Source of the DNA: CAZOKN01 sp964580525
GTDB lineage: Bacteria > Pseudomonadota > Alphaproteobacteria > Rickettsiales > UBA6187
Direction: 5' to 3'
DNA: 58,847 nt
Assembly (NCBI GenBank): GCA_964580525.1
Contig: CAZOKN010000006.1
Coordinates: forward strand, 1-58,847
Positions within the stretch are counted from its first letter, which is position 1. Each line of letters starts with the position of its first letter. Shown here piece by piece: positions 17,114 to 25,452 of this stretch. The notes beneath the pieces were generated by a model. That model did no database searches. It worked only from the letters and a program-made list of their open reading frames with translations, and had not been told where the DNA came from. The position numbers were made by a program, and so were the translations under genes.

Positions 17114-17277
17114 TTAGTTACCTCTATCAACTAATCTAAGCGTACCACCGATTTTAATATCGTCTGGTTGTTTTTCATTCCCCATAGCAACAGATATAAC
17201 ACAGATATCTTAATATTTTGTTAAATTTTATTGATTATGTGGTTTAAAAAGGCAGGATTTTCAAGGGAGATAGGGTT

Positions 17278-17874
17278 TTAAACAGCTTTTCTTGCTTTTA
17301 GTGCTGCGCCTAGCGTTCCGTCATCGAGATAATCAAGCTCGCCACCAATAGGAATGCCATGTGCGATTTGCGATATAGAGATGTCGATATCTTTCAAGCG
17401 TTCCATAATATAATGTGCGGTTGTTTGGCCTTCGACTGTGGCGTTGGTGGCTAATATAATTTCACGGACATTTTCGTTGGAAGATTTTTGCACTAATTTT
17501 TCGATGTTTAAATCTTCAGGGCCACGTCCGTCAATTGCGGATAATGTGCCGCCTAAAACATGATATGTACCGCGGAAAATATTGCTACGCTCAATTGCCC
17601 ACAGGTCAGAAACTTCTTCCACAACGCATATTTGATCTTGCATGCGACGGCCATCTGTGCAGATATGGCAGGGATTGTTACTGTCTATATTGCCGCATTG
17701 CTCGCAGATTTTTATGGAATCCATTGCCTTCTGCATCATGCTGGCAAGTGGCGACATTAGCGCGTCTTTGTTTTTTATCAGATGTAAAACAGCACGTCTG
17801 GCAGAGCGTTTGCCCAGGCCGGGTAGCTTGCTTATCAGGTAAACCAGTTTTTCTATATCACTTTCTTGCTGCAT
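17278..17874 (-). CDS. recR: Recombination mediator protein RecR
   Basis: This 198-residue protein has the family layout: helix-hairpin-helix (LVYLISKLPGLGKRSARRAVLHL), a four-cysteine zinc finger (CEQCGNIDSNNPCHIC, residues about 57-72), and a Toprim domain (ICVVEEVSDLWAIERS to NATVEGQTTAHY). The C-terminal GIPIGGELDYLDDGTLGAAL is diagnostic. With RecF/RecO it loads RecA on gapped single-stranded DNA. The usual upstream partners dnaX and the YbaB gene are not adjacent. Confidence 0.96.
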   Translation of the reverse strand: MQQESDIEKLVYLISKLPGLGKRSARRAVLHLIKNKDALMSPLASMMQKAMDSIKICEQCGNIDSNNPCHICTDGRRMQDQICVVEEVSDLWAIERSNIFRGTYHVLGGTLSAIDGRGPEDLNIEKLVQKSSNENVREIILATNATVEGQTTAHYIMERLKDIDISISQIAHGIPIGGELDYLDDGTLGAALKARKAV

Positions 17875-17928
17875 TGGGAGATAATATTGTTTGTAGTGAG
17901 GATGTCAATTATGCTTTTAGAAGGGATA

Positions 17929-18885
17929 TTAAATCACTCCCGCCCGCAAAATATCATGTACGTGAATGATGCCTACAGGTTTTTTGTCTTCGTCTACCAC
18001 AAAAAGGTTGGTTATGGATTTACCTTCCATTAGACGCAAAGCTTCGGTGGCCAGACTATCTTTTTTGATGGTTAGTGGGTTTACAGTCATCACATTTTCA
18101 ACTTGTTGCTTTATAAGGTCGGCAGACATATGGCGTCTTAAATCGCCGTCAGTGATTATGCCTAGTAAAAATCCTTTTTTATCTACAATAGCAACGCAGC
18201 CAAAACGTTTTTCAGTCATCACCAATAATGCTTCCGACATAAGTTTTCCACTTTGAATGACTGGAATTTGATTATCTGTATGCATAAGGTCTTTAACTTT
18301 CAGGAATGCTGATCCCAATTTTCCACCTGGGTGGAAGACTTTGAAATCTTCATTGTTAAAGCCGCGTCTTTCCAAAAGAGTAACGGCAAGAGCATCGCCT
18401 AATGCTAACATCATAGTTGTGGATGTTGTTGGAGCATTCACATGGCATGCTTCCGGTTCTTCCGGAAGGATTAGTGCTACGTTTGAGGCATCTACTAGAA
18501 CAGAAGTTTTACGTCTGACAATACTTATCAATGGAATAGCAAAACGGCTGCAATAGCTGATTATATCTTTAAGTTCGGCAGTTTCTCCAGAGTTGGAGAG
18601 AAGGATAACCACATCATCTTTGGTAATCATGCCTAAATCGCCGTGGCTGGCTTCACCAGGATGCACAAACATTGCTGGAGTGCCAGTTGATGCCATAGTA
18701 GCTGCGATCTTATTGCCGACATGGCCGCTTTTTCCCATGCCGCTCAAAACCACTCTTCCTTTAGCTGCTGATATAATATCTAGAGCTTTGACAAATTCAT
18801 CACCAAGCCATTTTTCTAGAGCTTTCAGGCCATCTATTTCGACTGAAATTACTTTTTTTGCAGCTTTGATGTCATCTTTTGTCAA
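17929..18885 (-). CDS. kdsD: Arabinose-5-phosphate isomerase (KpsF/GutQ family)
   Basis: A 318-residue protein with an N-terminal SIS domain (about 35-165) and two CBS domains (about 205-318). The SIS part has GKSGHVGNKIAATMASTGTP, HGDLGMI and LSNSGET. It interconverts ribulose-5-P and arabinose-5-P, the first committed step to Kdo for lipopolysaccharide. The start is TTG with AAAAGGAGA six bases upstream; no better ATG is in frame there. A palindromic repeat separates it from metE upstream on the same strand. recR is 54 bp downstream. Confidence 0.93.
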   Translation of the reverse strand: MTKDDIKAAKKVISVEIDGLKALEKWLGDEFVKALDIISAAKGRVVLSGMGKSGHVGNKIAATMASTGTPAMFVHPGEASHGDLGMITKDDVVILLSNSGETAELKDIISYCSRFAIPLISIVRRKTSVLVDASNVALILPEEPEACHVNAPTTSTTMMLALGDALAVTLLERRGFNNEDFKVFHPGGKLGSAFLKVKDLMHTDNQIPVIQSGKLMSEALLVMTEKRFGCVAIVDKKGFLLGIITDGDLRRHMSADLIKQQVENVMTVNPLTIKKDSLATEALRLMEGKSITNLFVVDEDKKPVGIIHVHDILRAGVI

Positions 18886-18903
18886 GGTTGTCTCCTTTTA
18901 AAA

Positions 18904-18968
18904 AGTGCGAATTATTAGTGTTAGTGTGAATAAATCTTATTTATCCACACTAACAACTCGAATTATTA
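18904..18968. repeat. Nested palindrome, copy 2 (kdsD/metE gap)
   Basis: TGTTAGTGTG (18919-18928) pairs with CACACTAACA (18946-18955), and the stem continues inward as ATAAA/TTTAT with one mismatch. The direct repeat CGAATTATTA flanks the hairpin on both sides (18908-18917, 18959-18968), the right copy overlapping the metE stop codon. The arms are variants of copies 1, 3 and 4. The element lies between metE and kdsD and may act as a terminator or mRNA end for metE. Confidence 0.85.
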
Positions 18969-21299
18969 AACCGCCTTCGCAATCCTGCCAGCCTCAATAT
19001 CGGCTCTAACAGCTTTAGCAGCGTCAACCATATATTTTAAAGCAGGCTCAACTTCTTTCCAGCCACGAGTTTTCAAGCCGCAGTCCGGGTTAACCCAAAG
19101 CTGCTCAGGAGCAAGATTTTTAAGCGCAAGGCGCAATAAATCTTCCATTTCACCTTGTGTTGGAACGCGTGGGCTGTGAATATCGTAAACGCCGGGTCCA
19201 ATTTCATTTGGATATTTGAACTTAGAGAATACTTCCAAAAGTTCCATCTGTGAACGTGAAGTTTCGATAGATATAACGTCAGCATCCATATCGCTGATAG
19301 AACCGATGATGGCGTTAAATTCAGAATAGCACATGTGTGTGTGAATCTGAGTTTTATCTTCAACTCCGCTAGCTGTGATTTTAAATGAATCAACCGCCCA
19401 TTTCAGGTAATCTTGTTGCTCACTCTTGCGCAGAGGCAAGCCTTCACGCACTGCTGCTTCGTCAATCTGGATAATTTTAATACCAGCTTTTTCCAAATCA
19501 ACAGTTTCATCGCGGATTGCTAAAGCAATTTGCTTACAAGTTTGAGAACGTGGCTGATCGTCGCGCACGAAGCTCCACTGCAAAATAGTAACAGGGCCGG
19601 TTAACATGCCTTTCATATATTGCTTAGTTTGTTTTTGCGAGAACACGCTCCACTCAACAGTCATAGGCTTTTCACGCGAAACATCGCCGAAAATAACTGG
19701 AGGTTTTACGCAGCGTGAACCATAGCTTTGTACCCAACCGAATTTTGTGAAAACGAAGCCATTTAATTGTTCACCGAAATATTCCACCATGTCGTTACGT
19801 TCAAATTCGCCATGCACCAGAACATCAAGGCCAATATTTTCCTGGAATTTTATGCAGCGCACAGTTTCTTCCTGAAGGAATTTTTTATATTGTTCAGCCG
19901 TGATTTTTCCAGCTTTGAAACTAGCGCGTTGTTCACGCACTTCCTTAGTTTGTGGGAATGAACCAATTGTTGTAGTTGGCAATAAAGGCAGCTTCAAATC
20001 AGCCTGTTGTTGCTTCGCACGCACATTATAAGGCGATTTGCGGTTAGCCATTTCAGGAGTTATGCTGGCAACGCGTTTCTTCACTGCATCATTGTGGATA
20101 CGTGGAGATGTCTTGCGAGCATCTTGCGCTTTTTTGTTTTCAGCAAAAGCAGCAGCAACTGCAGCTTCGCCTTCATTAGCAGCTTTAGTTAATGTTGCAA
20201 TTTCTTGTACTTTCTGATTAGCAAATGCGAGCCATGATTTAAGTTCTGCATCTAGAGTTGTTTCGCTGTTCAGGCATACTGGGCTGTGAAGAAGCGAGCA
20301 GCTAGGAGCCACGATAACGCGGTCTTTACCAAGTTTTGCTACGGCTTTATTTACAACATCCAAAGATTTCGCAAAGTTGTTTTTCCAGATATTACGGCCA
20401 TCAACAACACCAAGGGATATAACCAAACCAGCTGGAGCGGCTTGTAAAACTGCGTCCAATTGTTCAGGTGCACGCACAAGGTCAACATGCAAAGCATCAA
20501 CTGGCAATGCAACAGCAGTTTGTAGATTTTCCTTCAAGGCACCAAAATAAGTTGTAAGGTGAATTTTCAAGCCTTTGCTCTTAGCCAATGTGCTGATAGC
20601 GGCATAAGCATTTTTATAAGCTTCAGCAGCGCCAGATGGCAAATCAAGAACCAGGCAAGGCTCATCAATTTGTACGCATTTAGCACCCAAATCAGCCAAT
20701 TTAGCCAAAATTTGTTCATAAACCGGCAATAATGCAGGCAACAAATCAAGCTGGTTGAAGTTTTCGCTGTGAGTTTTACCAATCAATAAGAAAGACACAG
20801 GACCAACGATAACCGGGCGAGTTTCAACGCCAATGTTTTTAGCTTCTGTATATTCATCGAATATTTTAGAAGAGGAAAGGGCGAATTTTTGGCCTTTTTC
20901 AAATTCAGGTACGATATAGTGGTAGTTTGTATCAAACCACTTGGTCATTTCCATTGCTTTAACGTCTAAACCATTGCCTTGCGCGCCTCTTGCCATTGCG
21001 AAATATGTTGTTAAATCAACATTCTCACCGGCTTTTTTGCCATAACGGGCAGGTGTTGCACCAAGCAACGCTATCATATCCAAGCCTTTATCGTCATAAA
21101 ACGAGAAATCGTTAGAAGGTATGAAGTTTATACCGGCAGTTTGTTGTGATTTCCAGTTAGTTGCACGTATTGATGCAGCAACCGCTTTTAATTCGTCCTG
21201 GCTGCTTTCGCCTTTCCAATATTTTTCAACGGCGCTTTTCAATTCTCTATAAGCTCCAATTCTTGGAAAACCTAAGTTTGCTGCCTGAATATTAGCCAT
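18966..21299 (-). CDS. metE: Cobalamin-independent methionine synthase
   Basis: This 777-residue enzyme transfers a methyl group from methyltetrahydrofolate polyglutamate to homocysteine. The N-terminal domain begins with NLGFPRIGAYRELKSAVEKYW. The C-terminal domain has zinc ligands in HTHMCYSEF and PDCGLKTRGW, plus TTTIGSFPQT and GMLTGPVTILQWSF. The length is slightly above the usual 750-760 because of an Ala/Glu-rich linker around residues 370-420. GGAGAG precedes the ATG. No SAM or B12 riboswitch is evident upstream. The gene is divergent from nrdA across a long noncoding region. Confidence 0.97.
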   Translation of the reverse strand: MANIQAANLGFPRIGAYRELKSAVEKYWKGESSQDELKAVAASIRATNWKSQQTAGINFIPSNDFSFYDDKGLDMIALLGATPARYGKKAGENVDLTTYFAMARGAQGNGLDVKAMEMTKWFDTNYHYIVPEFEKGQKFALSSSKIFDEYTEAKNIGVETRPVIVGPVSFLLIGKTHSENFNQLDLLPALLPVYEQILAKLADLGAKCVQIDEPCLVLDLPSGAAEAYKNAYAAISTLAKSKGLKIHLTTYFGALKENLQTAVALPVDALHVDLVRAPEQLDAVLQAAPAGLVISLGVVDGRNIWKNNFAKSLDVVNKAVAKLGKDRVIVAPSCSLLHSPVCLNSETTLDAELKSWLAFANQKVQEIATLTKAANEGEAAVAAAFAENKKAQDARKTSPRIHNDAVKKRVASITPEMANRKSPYNVRAKQQQADLKLPLLPTTTIGSFPQTKEVREQRASFKAGKITAEQYKKFLQEETVRCIKFQENIGLDVLVHGEFERNDMVEYFGEQLNGFVFTKFGWVQSYGSRCVKPPVIFGDVSREKPMTVEWSVFSQKQTKQYMKGMLTGPVTILQWSFVRDDQPRSQTCKQIALAIRDETVDLEKAGIKIIQIDEAAVREGLPLRKSEQQDYLKWAVDSFKITASGVEDKTQIHTHMCYSEFNAIIGSISDMDADVISIETSRSQMELLEVFSKFKYPNEIGPGVYDIHSPRVPTQGEMEDLLRLALKNLAPEQLWVNPDCGLKTRGWKEVEPALKYMVDAAKAVRADIEAGRIAKAV

Positions 21300-21449
21300 A
21301 TTTTCTCTCCATAAACCTTTAAAATAAACAATGGTCGCGATTTTAAGAACCAGACTTATATATGTTTTTGCTTTAAAAGGCTAGAGATAAGTGAATGAGT
21401 GGGGAATTTTGTTAATTGTCACTAAAATAGGTATTTTTTAACCACAAAG

Positions 21450-21556
21450 TTATCCACGTGATATTGAGCAGGGGAGGTGAAAAGTTCTTCCACAGAAGGC
21501 GGTGTGAATATAGAATGTTTTTACGTGTATAAGATCATCAAGTCGTTTTATCCATA
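21450..21556. promoter_or_regulatory. Cluster of DnaA-box-like nonamers
   Basis: Four near-matches to TTATNCACA lie within 107 bp: TTATCCACG (21450-21458), TCTTCCACA (21486-21494), TGTGAATAT on the other strand (21503-21511) and TTATCCATA (21548-21556). Each differs from the consensus by one or two bases. DnaA is known to act at the nrdA promoter in E. coli, so a role in nrdA control is plausible. An origin function is not supported by neighbouring genes. Confidence 0.45.
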
Positions 21557-21623
21557 ATAGATGCTACAGGTGGTAGGCTTTTTTGTAGAAATGCAAAATG
21601 GCAAATTTGTCTTTGTCGCGTTT

Positions 21624-21639
21624 TTACTAGATATAGTGT
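21624..21639 (+). promoter_or_regulatory. NrdR-box-like site, distal
   Basis: TTACTAGATATAGTGT matches 13 of 16 positions of the NrdR consensus acaCwAtATaTwGtgt, as I recall it, with the right half complete. It is 167 bp before the nrdA start. Confidence 0.5.
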
Positions 21640-21754
21640 GGTCAAGATATTTTTTACACAAAATGTATATTTTTTTGTTGGACATGCCATTGAAATTTGT
21701 TAGAATGAAAAACATGGCGTAAACACAACATGTAGTTATTGTAACCCAGTTTAT

Positions 21755-21770
21755 CACTATATATTGTTAT
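21755..21770 (+). promoter_or_regulatory. NrdR-box-like site, proximal
   Basis: TCACTATATATTGTTA matches 13 of 16 positions of the NrdR consensus, including the full central CwATATATwG core. It lies 35 bp before the nrdA start, a normal position for repression of ribonucleotide reductase genes. Confidence 0.6.
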
Positions 21771-21805
21771 TTTGGGTGCTAAGGTATTAATAGAGGAAGT
21801 TGATT

Positions 21806-23626
21806 ATGAGCGTAGATGTACAAGCAATAAAACCTGATAAATCAAGGGATGCCAGGCTTACGGAGTTTGGTAAAGCTGTGCTGACAGATAGATATTTGAT
21901 GCCTGGTGAAGATTATCAAGGCATGTTTGCAAGGGTTTTGGCTCATTATGCTGATGATGCAGACCATGCTCAGAGATTATATGATTATGTGAGCAATTTA
22001 TGGTTCATGCCTGCTACTCCAATTTTGAGCAATGGCGGCACTAAGCGTGGCTTACCTATATCTTGCTTTTTGAATGAAACAGCTGATAGCTTGACTGGCA
22101 TTGTTGATTTGTGGAATGAAAATGTTTGGTTGGCTGCGCGTGGCGGTGGAATAGGTAGTTATTGGGGCAATTTGCGCGCAATTGGTGAAACTGTGCGTGG
22201 CAATGGCAAGACTTCGGGTGTTGTGCCGTTCATTAGGGTTCAGGATTCTTTGACTTTAGCTATTTCTCAAGGGTCTTTACGCCGTGGAAGTTCGGCTGTT
22301 TACCTGCCTATATGGCACCCTGAAGTAGAGGAATTTATTGATATAAGAAGGCCAACCGGAGGTGATCCGAACCGTAAAGCCTTGAATATCCACCATGGTA
22401 TTGTCATTACAGATGATTTTATGCATGCTGTTGAGCGCGATGATATATGGGAATTGCGTAGTCCGAAGGATAATTCTGTGGTTTCTATCATGCGTGCGCG
22501 TGATTTATGGGTTAAGTTGCTCACTGCAAGATTGGAAACTGGTGAACCTTATATGTTGTTCATCGATAATGTTAATAATAATCTGCCTGAAAGTTATAAG
22601 CGTCTTGGTTTGAAAGTTAAAACTTCAAACTTGTGCAGTGAAATAACTTTAGCAACTGGTCCTGATCATCTTGATAAAGAAAGAACTGCAGTTTGCTGTT
22701 TGTCTTCTTTGAATTTGGAAAATTATGACGAGTGGTGTGATCATCCAAAATTTATTGAGGATGTTATGCGCATGCTTGATAATGTTTTACAAGATTTTAT
22801 TGATACTGCGCCTGATTCTATGTATCGCGCAAAATATTCTGCGATGAGAGAGCGGAGTGTTGGTTTGGGAGTTATGGGTTTCCATTCTTACCTTCAGGCT
22901 AAAAAAATTCCGATGGAATCTGTAATGGCGAAAGTGTGGAATAAAAAAATATTCAAGCATATTCGTGAAGAAGCGGATCGTGCTTCTGAAATTTTAGCAG
23001 AGGAACGTGGTGCTTGTCCTGATGCAGAAGAAGTTGGTTTGATGGAGCGTTTTACACATAAACTTTCTATAGCTCCAACGGCATCGATCTCTATTATCTG
23101 TGGTAACTCTTCGCCAGGCGTAGAGCCATATGCAGCCAATAGCTTCACTCAGAAAACCCTCACAGGTTCGTTTGTTGTGCGCAATAAAAATCTTGTGAAT
23201 TTGCTTGAAGAAAAAGGCAAAAATAATGACGAAGTTTGGTCTTCGATTGCAACGCATGAAGGTTCTGTTCAGCAGTTAGATTTTTTAACTTCTGAAGAGA
23301 AAGATGTATTCAAAACTGCTTTTGAAATTGATCAACGTTGGTTGGTGGAGCATGCGGCGGATAGAACACCTTATGTTTGTCAGGCACAATCGGTGAATGT
23401 TTTCTTACCGGGCGACGTTCATAAATCTGAGCTGCACAACATCCATTATCAAGCGTGGAAAAAAGGTGTGAAGAGTTTATATTATTGCAGATCTACTTCA
23501 ATTCAGCGTGCAGAAAAAGTTTCTCACAAAGTTACAGAAGTTGATTTGTCTGCTGTGATAAAGGAAAATTCAGAAGAAGCGAAATTTTCTTCACCAAAAT
23601 ATGAAGAATGTTTAGCTTGTCAGTAA
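21806..23626 (+). CDS. nrdA: Class I ribonucleotide reductase, alpha subunit
   Basis: A 606-residue catalytic subunit that reduces ribonucleoside diphosphates to deoxy forms. Active-site cysteines are in ISCFLNET, SNLCSEI and AVCCLSSLNL. The substrate and finger-loop regions ARGGGIGSYWG and TASISIICGNSSPGVEP are typical, and the mobile C-terminal redox pair is at the end (ECLACQ). The N-terminus starts close to the catalytic core, so the roughly 90-residue ATP-cone that gives dATP inhibition is absent. The ATG at 21806 with AGAGGAAG seven bases upstream is preferred over an in-frame TTG at 21800. nrdB follows 1.8 kb downstream, after three small genes. Confidence 0.96.
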   Translation: MSVDVQAIKPDKSRDARLTEFGKAVLTDRYLMPGEDYQGMFARVLAHYADDADHAQRLYDYVSNLWFMPATPILSNGGTKRGLPISCFLNETADSLTGIVDLWNENVWLAARGGGIGSYWGNLRAIGETVRGNGKTSGVVPFIRVQDSLTLAISQGSLRRGSSAVYLPIWHPEVEEFIDIRRPTGGDPNRKALNIHHGIVITDDFMHAVERDDIWELRSPKDNSVVSIMRARDLWVKLLTARLETGEPYMLFIDNVNNNLPESYKRLGLKVKTSNLCSEITLATGPDHLDKERTAVCCLSSLNLENYDEWCDHPKFIEDVMRMLDNVLQDFIDTAPDSMYRAKYSAMRERSVGLGVMGFHSYLQAKKIPMESVMAKVWNKKIFKHIREEADRASEILAEERGACPDAEEVGLMERFTHKLSIAPTASISIICGNSSPGVEPYAANSFTQKTLTGSFVVRNKNLVNLLEEKGKNNDEVWSSIATHEGSVQQLDFLTSEEKDVFKTAFEIDQRWLVEHAADRTPYVCQAQSVNVFLPGDVHKSELHNIHYQAWKKGVKSLYYCRSTSIQRAEKVSHKVTEVDLSAVIKENSEEAKFSSPKYEECLACQ

Positions 23627-23860
23627 AAAAAGTGTAGTAATGTTTTTTTATTTGATATATAATAAAAATTATATTAGAATACAGTATATTATGTTTTTTG
23701 AAAGGTTAGTAAAATTGGTGTGTTAGAGGTTCTAAACCGGCCTCGTTTGTAAATATGATATTTACTCTTTTCAAGCTCAGAGAGCTTAGGTAACGCCAAG
23801 GTATGGGATTCATAGCAATATGAATATTTGTTAAGTAAACTTTAAAGAGGAGGTAAATTT
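23627..23860. other. Intergenic leader between nrdA and the Lys-rich mini-gene
   Basis: There is no ORF or tRNA in it. It contains the perfect hairpin AAGCTC-AGA-GAGCTT (23773-23787) and ends with a strong AAAGAGGAGGT ribosome binding site for the next gene. It is probably the 5' leader and promoter of the mini-gene. Confidence 0.4.
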
Positions 23861-23950
23861 ATGCCAGTAAAGAAAAAAACTGCTAAAAAGTCGACTACTA
23901 AGAAGAAGACTGTAGCAAAGAAAAAGCCAGCTGCTAAAAAGAAAAAATAG
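23861..23950 (+). CDS. Lysine-rich 29-residue mini-protein (histone H1-tail-like)
   Basis: A complete short gene. The strong ribosome binding site AAAGAGGAGGT lies 6-7 bases before the ATG, and a stop and a terminator hairpin follow. The product has 15 Lys in 29 residues; the rest are mostly Ala, Thr, Pro, Val and Ser. It is built of KKxTAKK / KKKPAAKKK units like the C-terminal tails of histone H1, bacterial Hc1/Hc2 and AlgP. Binding to DNA or RNA is the natural inference. Its own signals and its position between nrdA and nrdB argue that it is real rather than chance low complexity. Confidence 0.75.
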   Translation: MPVKKKTAKKSTTKKKTVAKKKPAAKKKK

Positions 23951-23972
23951 CTTTGGTTATTTCAAAAGATAA

Positions 23973-24036
23973 TTCCCGGTTCGCCGGGAAGCATCGAGAA
24001 TGGCGTAAGGGCTTGCCCTTGCGCCATTATTTTTTG
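23973..24036 (+). terminator. Tandem hairpin terminator after the Lys-rich mini-gene
   Basis: The first hairpin is TTCCCGG-TTCG-CCGGGAA (23973-23990). The second is a longer stem (AATGGCG..AAGGG with CCCTT..CGCCATT, 23999-24028), followed by a T run (24030-24035). This is a textbook intrinsic terminator. Confidence 0.9.
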
Positions 24037-24051
24037 TATTATCCTATATAT

Positions 24052-24279
24052 TTATTCACGTTCATTAGATTTTGCTTTCTTGCTCAAAGCTAATTCTTCA
24101 TGCGAAGATGATTTCCGTATTCCTTCTACTTTTTCTGCGCGTGTAGCTTCTATCAATATAGCTTGTGCTGGTGTGGCCTGTGCCAGTGCTGGAATTTCTT
24201 GAGTGAATGGGATGCCTTTGTCGTTGAAAGTATCTATAAATCTCCGAGCGATTTGTGGTTTTTCATCATCATTATACAT
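24052..24279 (-). CDS. Small hypothetical protein
   Basis: I do not recognise this 75-residue, charged protein. It has a helical N-terminal part (PQIARRFIDTFNDKG), an Ala/Gln-rich middle (PALAQATPAQAILIEATRAEK) and a Ser/Lys/Glu-rich tail. The second ATG (24279) is chosen because AAGGA then has a five-base spacing; the first ATG (24285) overlaps it. It converges on the mini-gene terminator. Confidence 0.55.
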   Translation of the reverse strand: MYNDDEKPQIARRFIDTFNDKGIPFTQEIPALAQATPAQAILIEATRAEKVEGIRKSSSHEELALSKKAKSNERE

Positions 24280-24456
24280 AAACATCCTTATTTAATAAAT
24301 TAATAGATTGCGCTTGATAAACCATATTTAAATATCAGGCAATTTTTTTGCTTGTTTGCAATTCTTTTTAATATATTAATTTTCTATTAATGCATTAGTT
24401 AATGAAACGCTATTTTAATTAATAATTGATATTAATTTTTAAAAAAGGATTTAAAT

Positions 24457-25335
24457 ATGTTAGGAAAATTATTCCAAGGGATCGCTAGACCGGTAAGTAA
24501 AATAGGGCGCGAAGCGGCTAAAGATATTCCTGCATCTGAGCAAATAAGATGGTCTTCTCTTAGAAATTTTAGCACTGAAAATCCTTTTAATTTATTTCCT
24601 GAGGAAAAGCCGGCTTTTTCAAAAAAACTTTCTTACGGAGGTTTGCCGGAAGATGTGGTTACTGAAGCTTTGCGCCTTGCTGAAAAAGATAAAAAAAATA
24701 AAGAAAAATTTGAAAAAATATATGGCTCAGGTATTTATGGGACATGGATGTACACAGATTTATATAATAAAATAAACGGCCCAAATGCAGCAGAGGAGGC
24801 TTTAAAAGAGCCTTACAAATTCAAAGAGGCAGAAGAAAAACCTAAAGCCACAAAAAATGATAGTCTTACACTTCAACAGGCAAAAGAATATTTTATACAT
24901 CAACTGAAAAAAGAAGAAATGCCATCTTTTGTAGAAAAGATTTTGGAAAAAGAGAAAGAAAAACTTGCCGAAGAAACGAAGCTTAAAAGCTCTCTATCTC
25001 CTGAGCAGAAGGCCATTCTTTTGCAAGATAATGAGCAGGGGCTTGGTTATATTATAAGAGGACTTGGTGATTTGGAATTAAGAGAAAGCAGAGAAACTGA
25101 TAATTTTAGACTATCTTTTGAATTACAAAATTTTTCTGACAAAATCAGTAAAGAGCCAGTAACAGTTGGTGAAACTGTTGAGATTCTTGCTAAAACAGCA
25201 AAATTCTTTAAGGAAAACAGTCATGGTAATAAGGCTGTTCAAGAGCTTGATTCTGAATTAAGAGAATTAGTTGGAAATCTGAAACTTTCCTCTGAAGTTA
25301 TCAAAGCCTGCAATCTACCAGCTCGTACGCGTTAA
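24457..25335 (+). CDS. Hypothetical protein, 292 residues
   Basis: Not recognised. It is a soluble, strongly charged, mostly helical protein. The first 20 residues are amphipathic (LGKLFQGIARPVSKIGREAA) and a Lys/Glu-rich helical stretch covers about 65-185. There is no membrane segment or lipobox. AAAAAAGGAT precedes the ATG and a G/C-rich hairpin follows the stop. It lies between nrdA and nrdB without an obvious link to them. It shares the orphan, charged character of the proteins at 15707-17113 and 27617-29116. Confidence 0.75.
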   Translation: MLGKLFQGIARPVSKIGREAAKDIPASEQIRWSSLRNFSTENPFNLFPEEKPAFSKKLSYGGLPEDVVTEALRLAEKDKKNKEKFEKIYGSGIYGTWMYTDLYNKINGPNAAEEALKEPYKFKEAEEKPKATKNDSLTLQQAKEYFIHQLKKEEMPSFVEKILEKEKEKLAEETKLKSSLSPEQKAILLQDNEQGLGYIIRGLGDLELRESRETDNFRLSFELQNFSDKISKEPVTVGETVEILAKTAKFFKENSHGNKAVQELDSELRELVGNLKLSSEVIKACNLPARTR

Positions 25336-25340
25336 TATAT

Positions 25341-25374
25341 AAGGTGGGGATTCCCCGCCTTTACTATATTTTTT
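25341..25374 (+). terminator. Terminator-like hairpin before nrdB
   Basis: AAGGTGGGG-ATT-CCCCGCCTT (25341-25361) forms a nine-pair stem with one G-T pair. A T-rich stretch, with a T6 run, lies about 8 bases further on. It probably ends the transcript of the upstream orphan gene, so nrdB would need its own promoter. Confidence 0.65.
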
Positions 25375-25452
25375 AGAATTATCTTGTCCGTTAAACGGTT
25401 TTGGGGTACTCATAATATATTATTTTTAGTTAGCAAAAAGCGAGAGCATGCC

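Larger units (their letters stand above)
21300..21805. other. 506-bp noncoding region between metE and nrdA
   Basis: AT-rich and without a credible gene. One open frame on the minus strand (21548-21757) has no family features. The region must hold the metE and nrdA promoters. It contains a cluster of DnaA-box-like nonamers at 21450-21556 and two NrdR-box-like sites at 21624-21639 and 21755-21770, described separately. Confidence 0.7.

Noticed and set aside
21300..21420. SAM or cobalamin riboswitch before metE
   Set aside because: No conserved pseudoknot or core sequence of the SAM-II or B12 families could be found by eye.
21548..21757. Open frame of 69 codons on the minus strand upstream of nrdA
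   Set aside because: Overlaps the NrdR- and DnaA-like sites, has no ribosome binding site or family features, and Cys/Tyr/Thr composition unlike the other proteins here.
21300..21805. Chromosomal origin of replication
   Set aside because: DnaA-like boxes are present, but no origin-linked genes (dnaA, dnaN, hemE, parA) are adjacent and skew cannot be computed here.
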